Notes: generated from the letters alone by a model not told the origin. 64,000 nucleotides of DNA from Erpobdella octoculata (GCA_963978895.1 OZ022238.1:20057048-20121047); one strand, 5' to 3'. Shown: positions 36,355 through 50,459, counted from the stretch's first letter. Translations and numbers: made by a program.

Positions 36355-36547
36355 AGATAGATGGGGCGGGAAAGCGACCGGAATCGGGAAAGTGACCAGG
36401 AGCGGGAAAGCGACCGAGAGTGGGAGAGCAAGCGGGAACGGGAAAGCGACCTGGAGCGGGAGAGAAAACGGGGAATTAGACGGGAGCTAGAGAAAAACGA
36501 TAAAAAAAACTCTAAAAACCCCCGAGCAACACCGGGTAACCCCGCTA

Positions 36548-36592
<45 letters not shown>
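36355..36592 (-). repeat. CTAGCGGGG-family repeat (-) with (TA)n end
   Basis: GGGAAAGCGACC-type units lead to GAGCAACACCGGGTAACCCC and GCTAGTATATATATA; the TA run is at 36548-36592. It is opposite in orientation to the copy at 35787. The Arg/Glu-rich frames here are minisatellite artefacts. Confidence 0.8.
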
Positions 36593-38156
<1,564 letters not shown>

Positions 38157-38512
38157 GCTCACCCGCTCTGTACATTTTGTGACGGATTTCAATTTTTTGT
38201 CTCTATATTTGATTCCCCTTGACTCTCAAGGTTGTGTGAAAATTTCATTACGATCGAATGAATGGTGTAGCAATGCACAAAGGATATACATATATAAATA
38301 CATACATATATACATAAAAATATTCATTTATATATATATATTTAATTTTAACAATTATATAATGTTAAACTCTAAACACGGTTCGAAAACAGCACTTTAT
38401 TACTTAGTTTTTTTTAGTTTTTATTTTTTATTACTTAGTTTTCGCATTTTACCAAGAAATTTAGCCACTGGTTCAACTTAACGACACTTGTTGCGAAACG
38501 ACGAGCTGAACC

Positions 38513-40482
38513 CAGGCCCGTAGCTAGCGGGGGGCTGGGGTGGCTGCAGCCCCCCCCCACTAAAAATTTAAGCCCCCACTAAAATTTTTGGCAGGTTTTT
38601 CCACTTTATTTACACTTAAGCCACCCAAGTGATGATGAAGTTATGATCCGTAATTGAAATTTAAATACAAATGTATTAAATAAAATTAAATAAAAATAAA
38701 TAAATAAAGGTAAATTTAAATATAAAATTAATAATAATAATTTGCATGCCTGTAGAATGAACCATTGCTACAACCCATAACAAAAAAGAGTAAAAGTACA
38801 GATCGAGTAGCACGTTACGTGATTCTGTAGTTATGTCCACTCTTGGACAGAGTGATGAGGTTTGTTCACCAGAGTGGAATCAGCTTTGTGCTGTTTATTT
38901 AAGAATGTTGGGCGGTATATTAGGAGAGTTGATGGAGAGCTTTGTTGATAGTTATTTAAATTATTCTAAAGGTTTGACTTGTGCAGTGTCTGCCCTTTTA
39001 CCAAATTCAGACAAGTTTTTAGATGTCAATGAACTTAAACCGTTGACGCAACCGCTAAAACAAGACAGGCATGACGATGTTGAAAAATATATTGCAGACG
39101 ATGAGGCTCTCATTGCAAGTAGGTTTCTAAAAAACAAATTTCAAGCAGGCTGCAGTCTCCAGGAAGTGATGAATTTTATGCTGGACTATAAGGATGCATT
39201 TCCTACTCTAAATTGGCACTATTCTAGTCAGCTGCAATGACTCTTGACATCTCGATTGTCACTTGTGAAAATTCATTTTATTGTCTAACACGAGTACTAC
39301 GACCACAGAGAAGGTCAATGTCCCATGAGAGAAAAAGCAAACTTGTACTTCTGGCATTTGAAAAATCGCTCTGTAAAGCAATTGATATAGATACTTATCA
39401 AATACCAAGAATGCAATAAAATAAAATCGGATTCAAATAATTGTCTTGACAATGATCAAACCATATTATAATGAAATGCACTTTTTTGTTTAGTTTCTCA
39501 TTTCAAGCTACTACACATCCATTCATGTTTTACACATGAAAATTGTCATCAGTTTCATACACAGTGCTTGGCCTTAGTCTTACAATATTATAACTTTAAT
39601 CTTACAGTTTTACAACAGAGAAAGAAGCTGCTAATTCAGCTTAGCTGACAAACTTTGGCTTTTGATTTTTGAATGACTCTCAATAATTCAAACTATTTTC
39701 ATAATTTAGTATATTTTAGTGCTAGTCTGACACTGTAATACTATTAATCCCAATATTCTGAACTGATTAATTCGAGGAAACAATTTAAAGCTTACTGTCA
39801 AACCACACAATCTTTATAACAATATAAGTTTAATGATAGACTTGATATATAATCTAATCTTCTATTTAGATTGTTTAGAAACTGATGACAAGTTGCATAT
39901 GTAATATGCAACACATGAATGGATGTTTAGTAGCTTAAAATGAGAAGGTAAACTAATAGTACATTTTATTATAATGTGGTTTGATCTTTGTCAAAACAAA
40001 TATTTAAATCCGATTTTATTGATTTCTTGGCATTTGATACAGATGTACAAGTTTTTATCAAAAATAAAATAAGTTATTGTATTGTTGATTATAACGGTTG
40101 TCTTAATCGATAATTAAATTTGGACAATTTGATTCAGTGCTGTCATCCCAGTGGTGTGCCGTGCACGCATCAAAAATCAAGATTGTGGATAACAACAAGC
40201 ATACTGTTATTTGACAAAATTGCCTGTGAAAATTGTTATTTTTTGTTATTACGAGAAGCAATATTGCAACTCTTAGAAAATCTTAAATCACATAATAGGA
40301 TATCCAAAACTGGATGCCATTTTGTGCCAAATGCTACAAAATGCTTTGGCAAATCTCCTTATCGCAATGGGCTTCGCACCTGCGGCGCTCGCGCTCAGGC
40401 TTCTTCGGTGCCCTTGTTCGTCAGTAGCCCCCCTACTAATTTTTATAGCCCCCCCACTAACTAAATCCTGCCTACGGGCCTG
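38513..40482 (+). mobile_element. Non-autonomous hAT element, family A copy 2
   Basis: The ends CAGGCCCGTAGCTAGCGGG and CTACGGGCCTG are inverted repeats. They are flanked by the perfect 8-bp duplication GCTGAACC (38505-38512 and 40483-40490). The interior is collinear with 935-2777 at high identity, including the G/C-tract subterminal region (GGCTGCAGCCCCCCCC) and the GCTGTCATCCCAGTGGTGTG segment. It is longer (1970 bp) and better preserved than copy 1. Confidence 0.95.
38833..39419 (+). pseudogene. hAT transposase C-terminal part (ZMYM1-like)
   Basis: Frame 38833-39240 (MSTLGQSDEVCSPEWNQLCA..., SFVDSYLNYSKGLTCAVSAL, RHDDVEKYIADDEALIASRF, DAFPTLNWHYSS) overlaps frame 39237-39419 (TLDISIVTCENSFYCLTRVL, RRSMSHERKSKLVLLAFEKS). 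Together they are the C-terminal third of a hAT transposase with the dimerisation block. A one-base frame change separates them at 39237. The BED/TTF zinc finger and most of the RNase H-like core are absent, so the product cannot catalyse transposition. Confidence 0.8.
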
Positions 40483-40490
40483 GCTGAACC

Positions 40491-41750
40491 AGCGTTCATG
40501 AATACCATTTGCAACCATTTAGCAACCATCCGTTAAGCCGTTTTACCGTAATTGCGCGGCTTAACGCCTAGTTAATTAAACGGCTGTTGGTGAATACGGC
40601 CCCTGCCTGTCCCACGTATTTGGATATAAAAATCTAAAGACAAAAAAACTATGATCAGGTTTGAGAGCAGTGGACAGTTGCATTGAACACTGAATAACAA
40701 AATTTGACAACATTTTATCTTGAAATGTCTTGATTGTTTTTTTGTATGTTCTTTTCAGATCTATCTTGTTTTGTGTTTTTTTTTCAAAGCAGCAGCTATA
40801 ACGTCTATACGTATCTTCTCTTCAGCATACACCTTGTCCAAGAAAATTGATAACCCTGAGAAATATTCACTTATATATCAAAGATGACCCTTCAATTTAT
40901 TAAACGCCACTTCTGAAATCTGGCTATCAACACAGTGGCATTTTTTAATTCTTTCCAGCAGCCACAGATCGTTGTAAGGAGCATCACAGTGTTGTAAGCA
41001 GTGAACCAATTCGGGTTCGGTACAACCAGGTCTTTTTTGGATACCCGAACCCGAATTTTTTAAAACGTGAAACCCGAACCCGAACTTTCTAAAAATTAAA
41101 ACCCGAATCCGAATTTCTGAAAAAGAGAAACCCGAACCCGAAATTTTGAAAATGAAAAACCAAAACCCGACCCTAATCCGGTGATTTAGAAAATTAAAAC
41201 CCGAACTCCGATCTTTAAAATTTAAACACAATCCCGGAGTTTCAAAACTTGGTACATCTAAAGAAATCTAATATTAAAAATCATTTTCAGGCATTTTGTT
41301 TCACGAACAACATTGGGTTAGGGTTAAACTCGACCCTAACCCGAACCCGAAGGTTTTTAATTTTGAAACCCGGACCCGAAATTTTGAAAATCGAAAACCC
41401 GAACCCGATTTTTGAAAAGTTGAAAACCCGAAGCCGGTTTTTGGAAAAATGAAAACCCGAACTCGAAAATTCAAAACTCAAGAACACGAACAGTCCAAAA
41501 AGTACTACCCGTGACATCCCTAAATACCACCCCACCACGAAATGTGGCTGCAAATGTACTATACAGAAATTCCTGGCTACGCACCTGACTTTCAGTGTGA
41601 CATTTTGCTAACGATTTTGTATTATCTGACATAAAAAAAACCATTATCTGCAATAAACAGAACACAAAAGTCTCAATAATTATCTAAAATCTTAACAAAT
41701 TCCAAACCAAAAATGAAACACATTGTTCTAATTGGTGCCACCATCTCCAC
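40491..41750. repeat. Degenerate ACCCGAA minisatellite region
   Basis: From about 41020 to 41480 there are repeated ~25-30-bp units of the form AAACCCGAACCCGAATTTT(T)GAAAA. They are followed by CAGTCCAAAAAGTACTACCC and GTGACATCCCTA, which resembles a hAT-type terminus. No gene is seen. Short frames in both directions (Phe/Ser/Gly-rich) come from the repeat. Confidence 0.5.
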
Positions 41751-41751
41751 A

Positions 41752-44700
41752 TTAATACTTTGGTTTTTTGGCACCAGCCAGTCCCTCGATTGTATCCGAT
41801 TTTCTCTTATTCATAATGTTCTGAATCTTTGACCATTCTCTGTCCAACTCTTTCTTTTCATCCCTTGGCCCAGCTCTCCTGGTTTTACGTCCATCAGCCA
41901 TTTTGACACCATACTGGAAGGCAGCCCTGGTACAAAATCATTTTTTAATTAAAATGTATTAAAAAATGAATAAACACATAATAAATTCTGCATGTTTTAA
42001 TTATTGAACTTAAACCACATTCATTCATGTACAAGAGGTCCAGGTAAAAAATACAATCAAAACTATATTAAATGTGTTCCTCTTCTCTTTTTCCAACTTA
42101 CTTGGGTAATGCTTCTCTACTGGACATATAGCTGCTGTATTCCTCCTGAGTTTCAAAATCCCAGCGACCAACAGGTCCTTTCTTATTGCCTTGATCCATC
42201 TTTGTGTAATCAGCTTCATCATCACTGTCACCCAATGCATCCACTGACTCCATCATTCTTTTTTCAATATTTTTTCAATTAGAAAATTAATTTAGTACAT
42301 AAAATAGAAAAATCCAGTACATTGTAGTATAATGTTAGGCTATTAGATGAATAAAACCACAGCCTGCCTCAGATTGATTGCTGACACTGTATCAGAAATG
42401 TACCCATCAAATGTTTTTTCAACAAACGTAAACGATAATTCATCTTGAAGTTGCAAATGATGCCTTAGCCATATTAGTGTACTATTAGTTTGAGCTTAAT
42501 TATTTAATGGGTGTTTTTCCCACAGAGTTAACTTCCTCACTACAATCAAGACACCTTAAAATAGTATGGCGAGCCGAAACTGAATATGAAACAGCTGATA
42601 CAAATTATCGATGCACTCATAATTTGTTATCATCTTCATTATAAGCACAGTAATTCACAAGTTTATTAAAAGCAAAATTTCATAATAAAGGACATAGGAT
42701 ATAATTGCATAATTTCGATGAATGCATTTTTGCACAAAAGTTGGTTCAACTGGCATACTATTTGTCTATATATGCAAAAAGTATAAATAGTAAAATATTT
42801 TGACTTCTGAATCATCAGGGGAAGAGCATTTAAACAGCCCTATCCCTGCTAAATTTGGTGGTAAATCTGAAGAAGGAAATCCGAGCAGTTCTAATCCTGA
42901 TCGGGTCATGATCACTAATCAAAATATATCAACAATGGTACCAGAGTTCACTCTCTATAATATTAGAAAAAAATTTTTAAATATGAAATAAAATAAAACA
43001 TATTTCATGAACAAACCCAGGATAGCACTCTGCATAACTATCTATGATCTCCATTTTCCTCTCCAATCGCTTGGCTCTCTCCTGATCTTTGATACTCCTT
43101 GTTTTATCTCCATCATCAACATCCATACCACCCCAATTCCCCTGAAAATCATTAAATTTACAATGAATAACATAAAAGTGAAGTAAAATTAAATTCACGG
43201 TTAACAAACCTTTCCAAACCTCTCATTGACACTGCTGACAATTTCCTTTACAGTCAATTCAGCATTCACTTGTTCTCTGTACTTATCTTCTTCTTCTTCT
43301 GCTGGCTTTTCAAAATAAGATTTCTTCCGCTCGCCCTCACGAGTCGTTTCTCTCTTATCGAATCGCGACGCTTTTTTATTGTGACGTGCTCGACGATCTT
43401 TTGACATGGCAACAGCAGCTGTTGCATCGTTTGAATCAAATATGTCTTCGTGTTGGTTTGCAATGTCGTCAATTTTCTTCAGTCCGCTTTTCTCCTTCTC
43501 TTTGTTTCTTTTCTTTCTATCCCTACCTTTACCCTGCCTCAGATAGGAGAGAATTTGAGTCAGCTTATTAATAACGATATCATTGTTGCTAAGGGTTGTA
43601 GAGGTTTCGGAGCCAGCGCAGTCCGCCTTACTCCTGATTATGGCAGTAGGAATGTCTTGATAGGGATCATCAAGATCGAATACGTAGGTCATACGCCCAG
43701 GAACGAATAGGTCATTTCGCTCTATAGGACCTTTCCTAGAGAGGGCAGTCCTCAGGATATTTCTAGCTGTATGTGATTGTCAGAAATTATTACCAAAAAG
43801 AAAAAAAAATAATGTAAAAAACTCAATTGTAAATAACTAATATTTTCTTTCAATTTAATATAATTTGATGATGATTAGCATGTTGATAATAAAAACAGAA
43901 TAAAAACAAAACCACATGATCAAAACATAACCAAGTTTGGTCCTGAAAGTGATCTGCTCCTCTCCCCCCTCTTCTTCCATATCATTTTGCTGCTTTTTTG
44001 TCGCCTCCAACTCTTCCTGTTCCTGGGCTGTTATTTCAGCCTTGACTTTTTCGAGAAGGGCATAATCAAGACCCTTGACCATGTGTGTGTGTTCCATGTC
44101 ACCTCCGAGATACTTAGACTCTTCGATCACCTGCTTGCGCCTCTCAGCCAATGTTTGACCTCTTTTATATCAGGAATGAAAATAAATAGTGAACTCATTG
44201 TGTTACAAAAGATGCAGACAATAAAAAGCAAAATAATGTAAATAGTAAGCATCTGCGTCCCGTAATCGTTATCTCGAAATCAATCGAGATTTCAAAACGA
44301 TACGGGAGATCCCGTATCGCCATTGAAACGATACAGCCTGCGGAAGAAGTCTCGTATCGAAATAAAATAACGAGACTTAAATTTGGTTCTCGTATACGAT
44401 CTCGAAACAAAGACCGAGATTTTTAAAAAATATTTTCCAATAAATAACGAAAGTCATACATATTTAATTAACGATTGCAATTGATTCATCAACATTGATT
44501 AATTAATCTACCTATTGTTTTGACAGAAATTTATAACTATTATCATCCCCACTTTAAATTCGGTTTTCCTGACAGCCTGTAGCCCCATTATTTACTATTT
44601 TTAGTCTGGGAACCGGCAGCATATTTCAATATATATATATATATATATATAATTTGATGATATATATATATATATATATACATATATGAAACCAGCTCGT

Positions 44701-46702
44701 CTCTGTTCTATAGCTTTTTTTAGTGCCATATTGAGAATAGTGATCAAAGATATCTAAAACCACGCCCCTAGTCGACCTCTGCATACTACTGATACTACAA
44801 GGCAATCGTACTCGCTGACATCGATGACTATTATTATTAATGAGAATAATGAGTAATGTAATAGTAATGATCATTCTATGTTTATGTTTTGGTTTAGTCT
44901 GTTTGATAAACTTATTTTTCAAATTTGTTACATAGAATTGAAATGATTATTTAAGTGTTTCGATATCCGTAATTGACAGTAATAGTAGCTCATCTAAGAT
45001 AAATCTTTATAATCTCGATTATATTCTTGGTTGTATGTGAGTATGTGTGTGTCCCCTGTAGTGTGCACGTCGTCTGCAGCTGGAATTCGAAACTTTCTCC
45101 GCTTCTTTTTGCCAACCGGATCCGCCATTGCCTATAAATAAACCCGCTGGGTTTTCTTCACTTTCTTAATTCTTCCATACAGGTACTTTCTCGCGTTTGT
45201 CATCATTTAGAGTCTAAATTTAGACAAATAGATGTACCGAAACTAAACAAATGAAACTTATTTCAAGTTTTAAAAAACAAATCAATTTTGTAAATTTTTA
45301 TAAATTTTTTTTCAATGAATTCCTTTAATGTAGTTATTAATATCGTCTGTCGCGTATAGTTCATCATTCTATGTTATCTCGTTTTATTCGAGACAAAATT
45401 TCCACTTCAGTTCAGATCCCGATATTGTATCGTATCATATCGGAATCGCCTCGTTATTGTTCGAGGCGTCTCGTATCGTATTGTTTAATTCGAGACAAAT
45501 TTCAGAAATCGTATCGTATCGTTCCAAAAAAATAACGGGAAGCAGAAGCTTAGTAAATAGATGTAACAATAAAAAAATATGCATATAAGAAATACAAGGA
45601 TTAAATTACATTTTAGCATCAGGAGCAACTGCTTTGTAATTGGCTGTGGTAGATATGTCGCTGGCTTGTCCCTGATCAGTACTGTTGTCCTCTCTTCTCT
45701 CTTTAGCCTGAATATTAATTTAATTACATTAAAAAAATTTTGTACTGGCAATTAAAACTCAGTGGCTATGATATTTTATAAAAAAAATTCAATCATTTTA
45801 TATGAAAATATACAATTTAAAAATCACAAAATAAGCAAACTCCTCAAAAATTGCTAATAACACTTTTAGAAAAAATAAATTTGGTTGGCAGCCATCAAAC
45901 CTATGCAAACCATGTCTAGTTACTAAGAGTCATAAACCAAATTAACTAAAATTACATCATTCTTAAAGAGATTAACTTACTCTGTCTCTATACTTTTCTT
46001 GCAGTTCCTTCTCTCTCTCACCTTCCTCTTTCTTCAACTGCGCATAGTAACTGAAAACATAACAGAAACATATTCATCAGCAAACATTCAAGTTAAGTTA
46101 GAATTAGAAAATAATGATAATTCAATTACAAAAACAATTAAAAATAAATAAAACCTTTTCTTCTTCTTTCTTGCATTGCTGGTTTCTGTTGATCCTTTTT
46201 TATCTCTGCAAGAAAAATAATTTTTCAAATAAACTTCTACAACTAAGCCAACAAAATCAAATAGAAGAAGCATTAATCAATTAAAAATTATGTATGCTTG
46301 AAAAAAATTAGAAAAATAAAAAAATTTCATCTTCAATTCACTCACGTGGCAGGTTTTGGTTTGGCAAAAGCAGGAGTTGCTTGACCTGCAGCTCCACTAC
46401 TGTTCTGCCCTACAACTCTTGGTGTCATGAGAAGCTTGCGAAAGTCATCATTCGATAACTTAGAGTTGAGTCTGTACAGTCAATTAATGAAAAAAGTAAT
46501 AAAAAAGCACCAAGTTACAAAATACCTTTTTAAACCCACAAGAAGCAGTAAAAAACTTAAAAATGACTTACATAAATCAAACTGATATTGAGAAATCAAT
46601 GCTTAAGCAGCAACAAAAAACAATGTAATGCAATGCAAACAGACCTATCATCTTCTTCGTGTTCATCATCACTAGGAGCCAAAGGATTTGAGTGTGGCTC
46701 GT
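41752..46702 (-). CDS. IK: IK / protein RED, spliceosome-associated factor
   Basis: Ten exons with consistent phases: 46702-46645, 46471-46346, 46205-46155, 46050-45981, 45707-45610, 44161-43932, 43766-43210, 43141-43017, 42257-42102, 41926-41752 (TAA at 41754-41752). They give about 547 residues, near the usual ~557. Conserved blocks in order: EPHSNPLAP; LSNDDFRKLLMTPR; YYAQLKKEEGEREKELQEKY; ISTTANYKAV; ESKYLGGDMEHTHMVKGLDY; RNDLFVPGRMTYVFDLDDPY; IRSKADC; NDIVINKLTQILSYLRQG; SYAECYPG; KMDQGNKKGPVGRWDFETQE; a basic C-terminus ending KKPKY. IK is a nuclear component of the precatalytic spliceosome, working with SMU1. The Arg-Glu/Arg-Asp repeat that named RED is almost absent. The initiator exon is not located. 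Acceptors of exons 7 and 10 are weak. A hAT element sits in the intron at 44246-45552. Confidence 0.95.
44246..45552 (+). mobile_element. Non-autonomous hAT element, family B copy 1, in an IK intron
   Basis: The ends TAAGCATCTGCGTCCCG and (inverted right) TAAGCTTCTGCTTCCCG are flanked by the perfect 8-bp duplication GTAAATAG (44238-44245 and 45553-45560). Subterminal regions carry many CGATACGAGA / TCTCGTATCG motifs in both orientations, probable transposase-binding repeats. About 900 bp match 59884-60775. An extra TA-rich insert is present at 44630-44690. Confidence 0.88.
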
Positions 46703-46810
46703 CTAATAAAAATAAGATAAAAACTTAAAATTTATTATAACTTAAAAAAAACGAGGACATTATTCTACAGGAAAAGTGTAGAAGTTTTTAGTGTATGTTT
46801 CGGGAGAAGT

Positions 46811-46973
46811 ATCAATCAATCAATCGGTTGAATTTGTATAGTGCTATTTCCTATCGTTCAATAGCGCTTGGACACGAACTTATGAAATAAATAAGTTTTA
46901 AGAGAAGTAGGAAGAGAGTTCCAGAGAAAGGGACCAGAGTAGGAAAAAGAACGTTTAGCAAAAGAATCAGACA
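46811..46973 (-). repeat. CR1-like LINE 3' end fragment (-)
   Basis: It matches 30046-30240: CAATCAATCAATC, then ATAGCGCTTGG, then AGGAAGAGAGTTCCAGAGA and GTTTAGCAAAAGAAT. The ATTG tail marks the insertion side. It lies about 110 bp upstream of the second IK exon, in the 5' part of the gene. Confidence 0.8.
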
Positions 46974-47692
46974 TCAGACTACCCCCATCCCAGTCATCTT
47001 TTCTTGATAGGAAAAGTGTGGAAGTCTCAAAAAAAAATTTTTAGAAACAGTACTCCAACTCAGGGCCGCAACAAGCTATAGGACCGGGGAACCCACTCCC
47101 TTCAGTTTTAGTCAGGCATCCCCAGTTTCAGTCAGGTCCCACAGTTCAGTTTGGTTACCCCCAGTTTTTTGTATTGCTGTCCAGTTCTGTTAGAATAATT
47201 TCTATGGACTTACAAAAACAACATCTATTCTTATGGAATAGCACATAGAAGCTTATGCGAAAGTTCTGACATTAACTGGTATTTGATCAAGTGCAATGAA
47301 ACTCAATATTGATTGTTATTCGGTATAGAAACGATGGAATGGTAGTAGAGCACATGATCTCAATGATCGAACTGAGGTAAATGTCAAAAGCCTGGCACGT
47401 TCGTTGCTAACAAAACTTCAGGTTGAGCAGCTGGATGAGTATTTTGAGCCAGTGTTATGACGGGGCCTGCAGCCGAAAGGGAGGCATCCAGAAAATATTG
47501 TGAGACATTCTGGGCTGCAGAATTAAGTATGTGAACTGTTGCAATCACCAGCTCCAACTTGTGGTTGGGCATGCCATGAAATCAGAGGCCAAGGTGAATA
47601 ATATTTTCAGTTTATGCAAACAATTGTGCATTTCAGCAGAAATTTTGTGGCAAACACATACGGAGGCAACACAATCAAGTAGTGTGTTTTTT
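46974..47692. other. Region without a recognised gene
   Basis: At 47100-47200 a degenerate repeat of CCCAGTTTCAGTCAGG-type units is present. The motif GGAAAAGTGTRGAAGT occurs at about 46771 and 47010, on either side of the LINE fragment. The first IK exon could lie here or beyond, but I cannot define it. Confidence 0.3.
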
Positions 47693-48145
47693 CTAGGTTA
47701 ATTTTGAGTCAAATATTATACCGAGAAATGTAGCTTCGCTCTTCCAACTGATTTTGTTTTCATCCATACAAATAGTTAGAGAGTTTCTTCGGAATTCATT
47801 GTATCTTGTGAAGCATACTGCCACCAATTTTTGAGTTGATAGTTTGAATCCCCAATCGAGGAAGAATGTTTGGATTTCATTTAATCGAGTCTGTAAGCAG
47901 TTTCGCATAGTATGTGGGTCTTTTCCTGAAATCCATATTGCAACATCGTCCGCAAATACAAATGTCTGAAGTCCATGGATTTCTTGACATGGTATGTCGC
48001 TCATCATAACAATGAACAAAAGGGGGCTCAGGACAGAATCCTGTGGGGTACCGTTTTCTAACAATACCGGATCTGACAAGCCATTCACACTTATATACCC
48101 TGCTATTATGCAATCATCAACCAATATTACGCAATCATTAACCAA
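47693..48145 (-). pseudogene. LINE reverse transcriptase palm fragment (-)
   Basis: The minus frame encodes LLENGTPQDSVLSPLLFIVM, TFVFADDVAIWISG, TRLNEIQTFFLDWGFKLSTQ and ATFLGIIFDSKLT. The TPQGSVLSPLLF plan and FADDVAIW box are typical of the I/Jockey group, unlike the CR1-like copies elsewhere in the window. Gly in PQGS is Asp here (PQDS). It is truncated on both sides; the 5' edge runs into ACCAATATTACGCAATCATT direct repeats. Confidence 0.8.
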
Positions 48146-48199
48146 TATTACACAACATTAAGTAATTTTGCGCAATACAAGCATTTTGCACATGTTTGA

Positions 48200-48831
48200 T
48201 TTAATTTATTGAACATTATTTATTTAATTTATTGAACATTATTTATTTAATTTATTGAACATTATTTATTTAATTTATTGAACATTATTTATTTAATTTA
48301 TTGAACATTATTTATTTAATTTATTGAACATTATTTATTTAATTTATTGAACATTATTTATTTAATTTATTGAACATTATTTATTTAATTTATTGAACAT
48401 TATTTATTTAATTTATTGAACATTATTTATTTAATTTATTGAACATTATTTATTTAATTTATTGAACATTATTTATTTAATTTATTGAACATTATTTATT
48501 TAATTTATTGAACATTATTTATTTAATTTATTGAACATTATTTATTTAATTTATTGAACATTATTTATTTAATTTATTGAACATAATTTATTGAACATTA
48601 TTTATTTAATTTATTGAACATTATTTATTTAATTTATTGAACATAATTTATTGAACATTATTTATTTAATTTATTGAACATTATTTATTTAATTTATTGA
48701 ACATAATTTATTGAACATTATTTATTTAATTTATTGAACATTATTTATTTAATTTATTGAACATTATTTATTAATTTATTGAACATTATTTAATTTATTG
48801 AACATTATTTATTTAATTTATTGAACATTAT
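48200..48831. repeat. 23-bp AT-rich minisatellite
   Basis: About 27 units of ATTATTTATTTAATTTATTGAAC. Short 14-bp variants (ATAATTTATTGAAC) recur periodically around 48580-48720, making a higher-order ~60-bp pattern near the right end. Confidence 0.97.
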
Positions 48832-49835
48832 GAATTCAGTTTCTTTGTTTGTAAATAAAGCTTTTCACTTAAAATCTTTGTTGTTATGCCAAAACTTTTA
48901 ATAGAAATAAGTAAATAGTCAAAAGTAATGGTATCGGCCAATGACCCTCCAATAACTTCAAGCTCACTCCATCTTAACGCTTAATTCTATCAAATTGACT
49001 TCTACTTGGAGTAGGAGATACTGGGATTAACATCGAGATTCACTATAGCACGGGCAATTTAACAAGAAAAGCATGAAGCACAGTAACTAAGTGATACGGG
49101 TCGATTTTCTGCAGCCCAGTCTGTGCTAATTTTGACCCAACCCAGTCATGCTCATTTTTATAAGCCTAAAGTTCCTTTACTAGGCACAAAAATCTTGACT
49201 TAGCTCAGCTTGACTTCTAGCTCAGCCCGTTTGAAAACCTTAAAATAAAGGCCCAGTCCAGCCCCTGCAGTATTCTGGAAAAAATATTAGTCATGCAATC
49301 TGAAATAAAATTTGTTACAGAAGATATGATTGTTAATCTAATTCAGAGAAAAAGTTCTTTGGAAAAAGCACAATGTTTTTTCTTGTACATTTCATTTAAT
49401 TCTGCATTACCTTTAGTTAGCTTTTTGTTCATGTTTTTGTCATTTAATGATTAACCTCTTTTTTAAATATAAATTTAAGAAAGTGATTAGATAAGTCTGC
49501 TGGTAATTTATTTTTCTTTTTAATTACATTAATTTTAGAATAAATAATATTTTTATTATTAAAAACACTGGAAATAATTATTCCACTATTTTCCACCTTT
49601 ACCAAAATGGTAGTTTTGTTATGTAAGTGTCACTACACTTTCTGCCTTTCAGAATTTTATAAGCAGAAAACAGGAGGTGCCACTTCTGTGAACAATTACC
49701 TGCAATGTGAATAGTTCCTAGAAAGGTATTATTTATCGTTTTTAGAATATACAATAAATCTCATTATTCTTGGTAAATAATTTGCTTTCATATTTTCTGT
49801 TTTTTTGGCCTATAAACAGAAAATATAGAGACACA
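48832..49835. other. Gene-free stretch
   Basis: I see no exon, RNA gene or defined repeat here. A Pro/Ala-type repeat of CAGCCCAGTCTG / AACCCAGTC motifs at about 49110-49270 is degenerate. Confidence 0.35.
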
Positions 49836-49843
49836 CTTAAAAA

Positions 49844-50459
49844 AGGTAAATGCGCACAATCAGTGACCCCAGCCCTAACCCTAACCCTAGCCCTAACCTA
49901 GGCAGCCGCACGAAAAATCTTTAAAAAAATAAATAATGAAAATTTATATTTTTTATAAAAGAAAATAACAACAGAAAACGAAATTTACCGAAATTTTTGT
50001 TCTACGAGTTATATTAATAAAGTTATATCGATTTGAAGTTTGTGCATCGAGATCGTACCTCTATAAAAGCCTGAACGAGCTTTAAAAGTGGTACATACGC
50101 ATGTCGCTTCTCATGCGCGATAGCACATTACTGGCTGAGCTCGCATATGGCTTATTGCTCTATTTAATTTTCAATTATATAAAAACAATTTAAATTTATA
50201 TAATAAAGTATTTATTTATTCAGCTAATAGAAGAACAAAAAACACCAAACATGTTTAAAACATTTATTAAGAAACAAAATGTTGCGATAGCTCGCCGTCT
50301 GCTTGTTGTTTTAAGGCAAGGCTTTAACTTGACTTTAAGGCAGATATTTGTTTATGAAGGACGTAGGTCAATGTAGACTGTAGAGGTAGGTCAGGTAGGA
50401 GTACCAAATTACTTTCTGTTGGGGAATATAACCCGGGTCATTGATTGTGCGCTTTTACC
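49844..50459. mobile_element. MITE with telomere-like block
   Basis: The ends GGTAAATGCGCACAATCAGT and (inverted right) GGTAAAAGCGCACAATCAAT are inverted repeats extending into TGACCC. Both are flanked by CTTAAAAA (49836-49843 and 50460-50467), an 8-bp duplication. A short CCCTAACCCTAACCCTAG array lies at 49873-49905. No protein is encoded. Confidence 0.8.

Noticed and set aside
41040..41553. Phe/Gly/Ser-rich frames as a repeat protein
   Set aside because: They come from the degenerate ACCCGAA minisatellite.
46974..47030. A minus-strand ATG (MTGMG then GTAGTC) as the first IK exon
   Set aside because: The donor would leave phase 0, whereas the exon at 46702 needs one base of a preceding codon.
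48200..48831. CRISPR-like array
   Set aside because: Units are contiguous with no variable spacers; the genome is eukaryotic.
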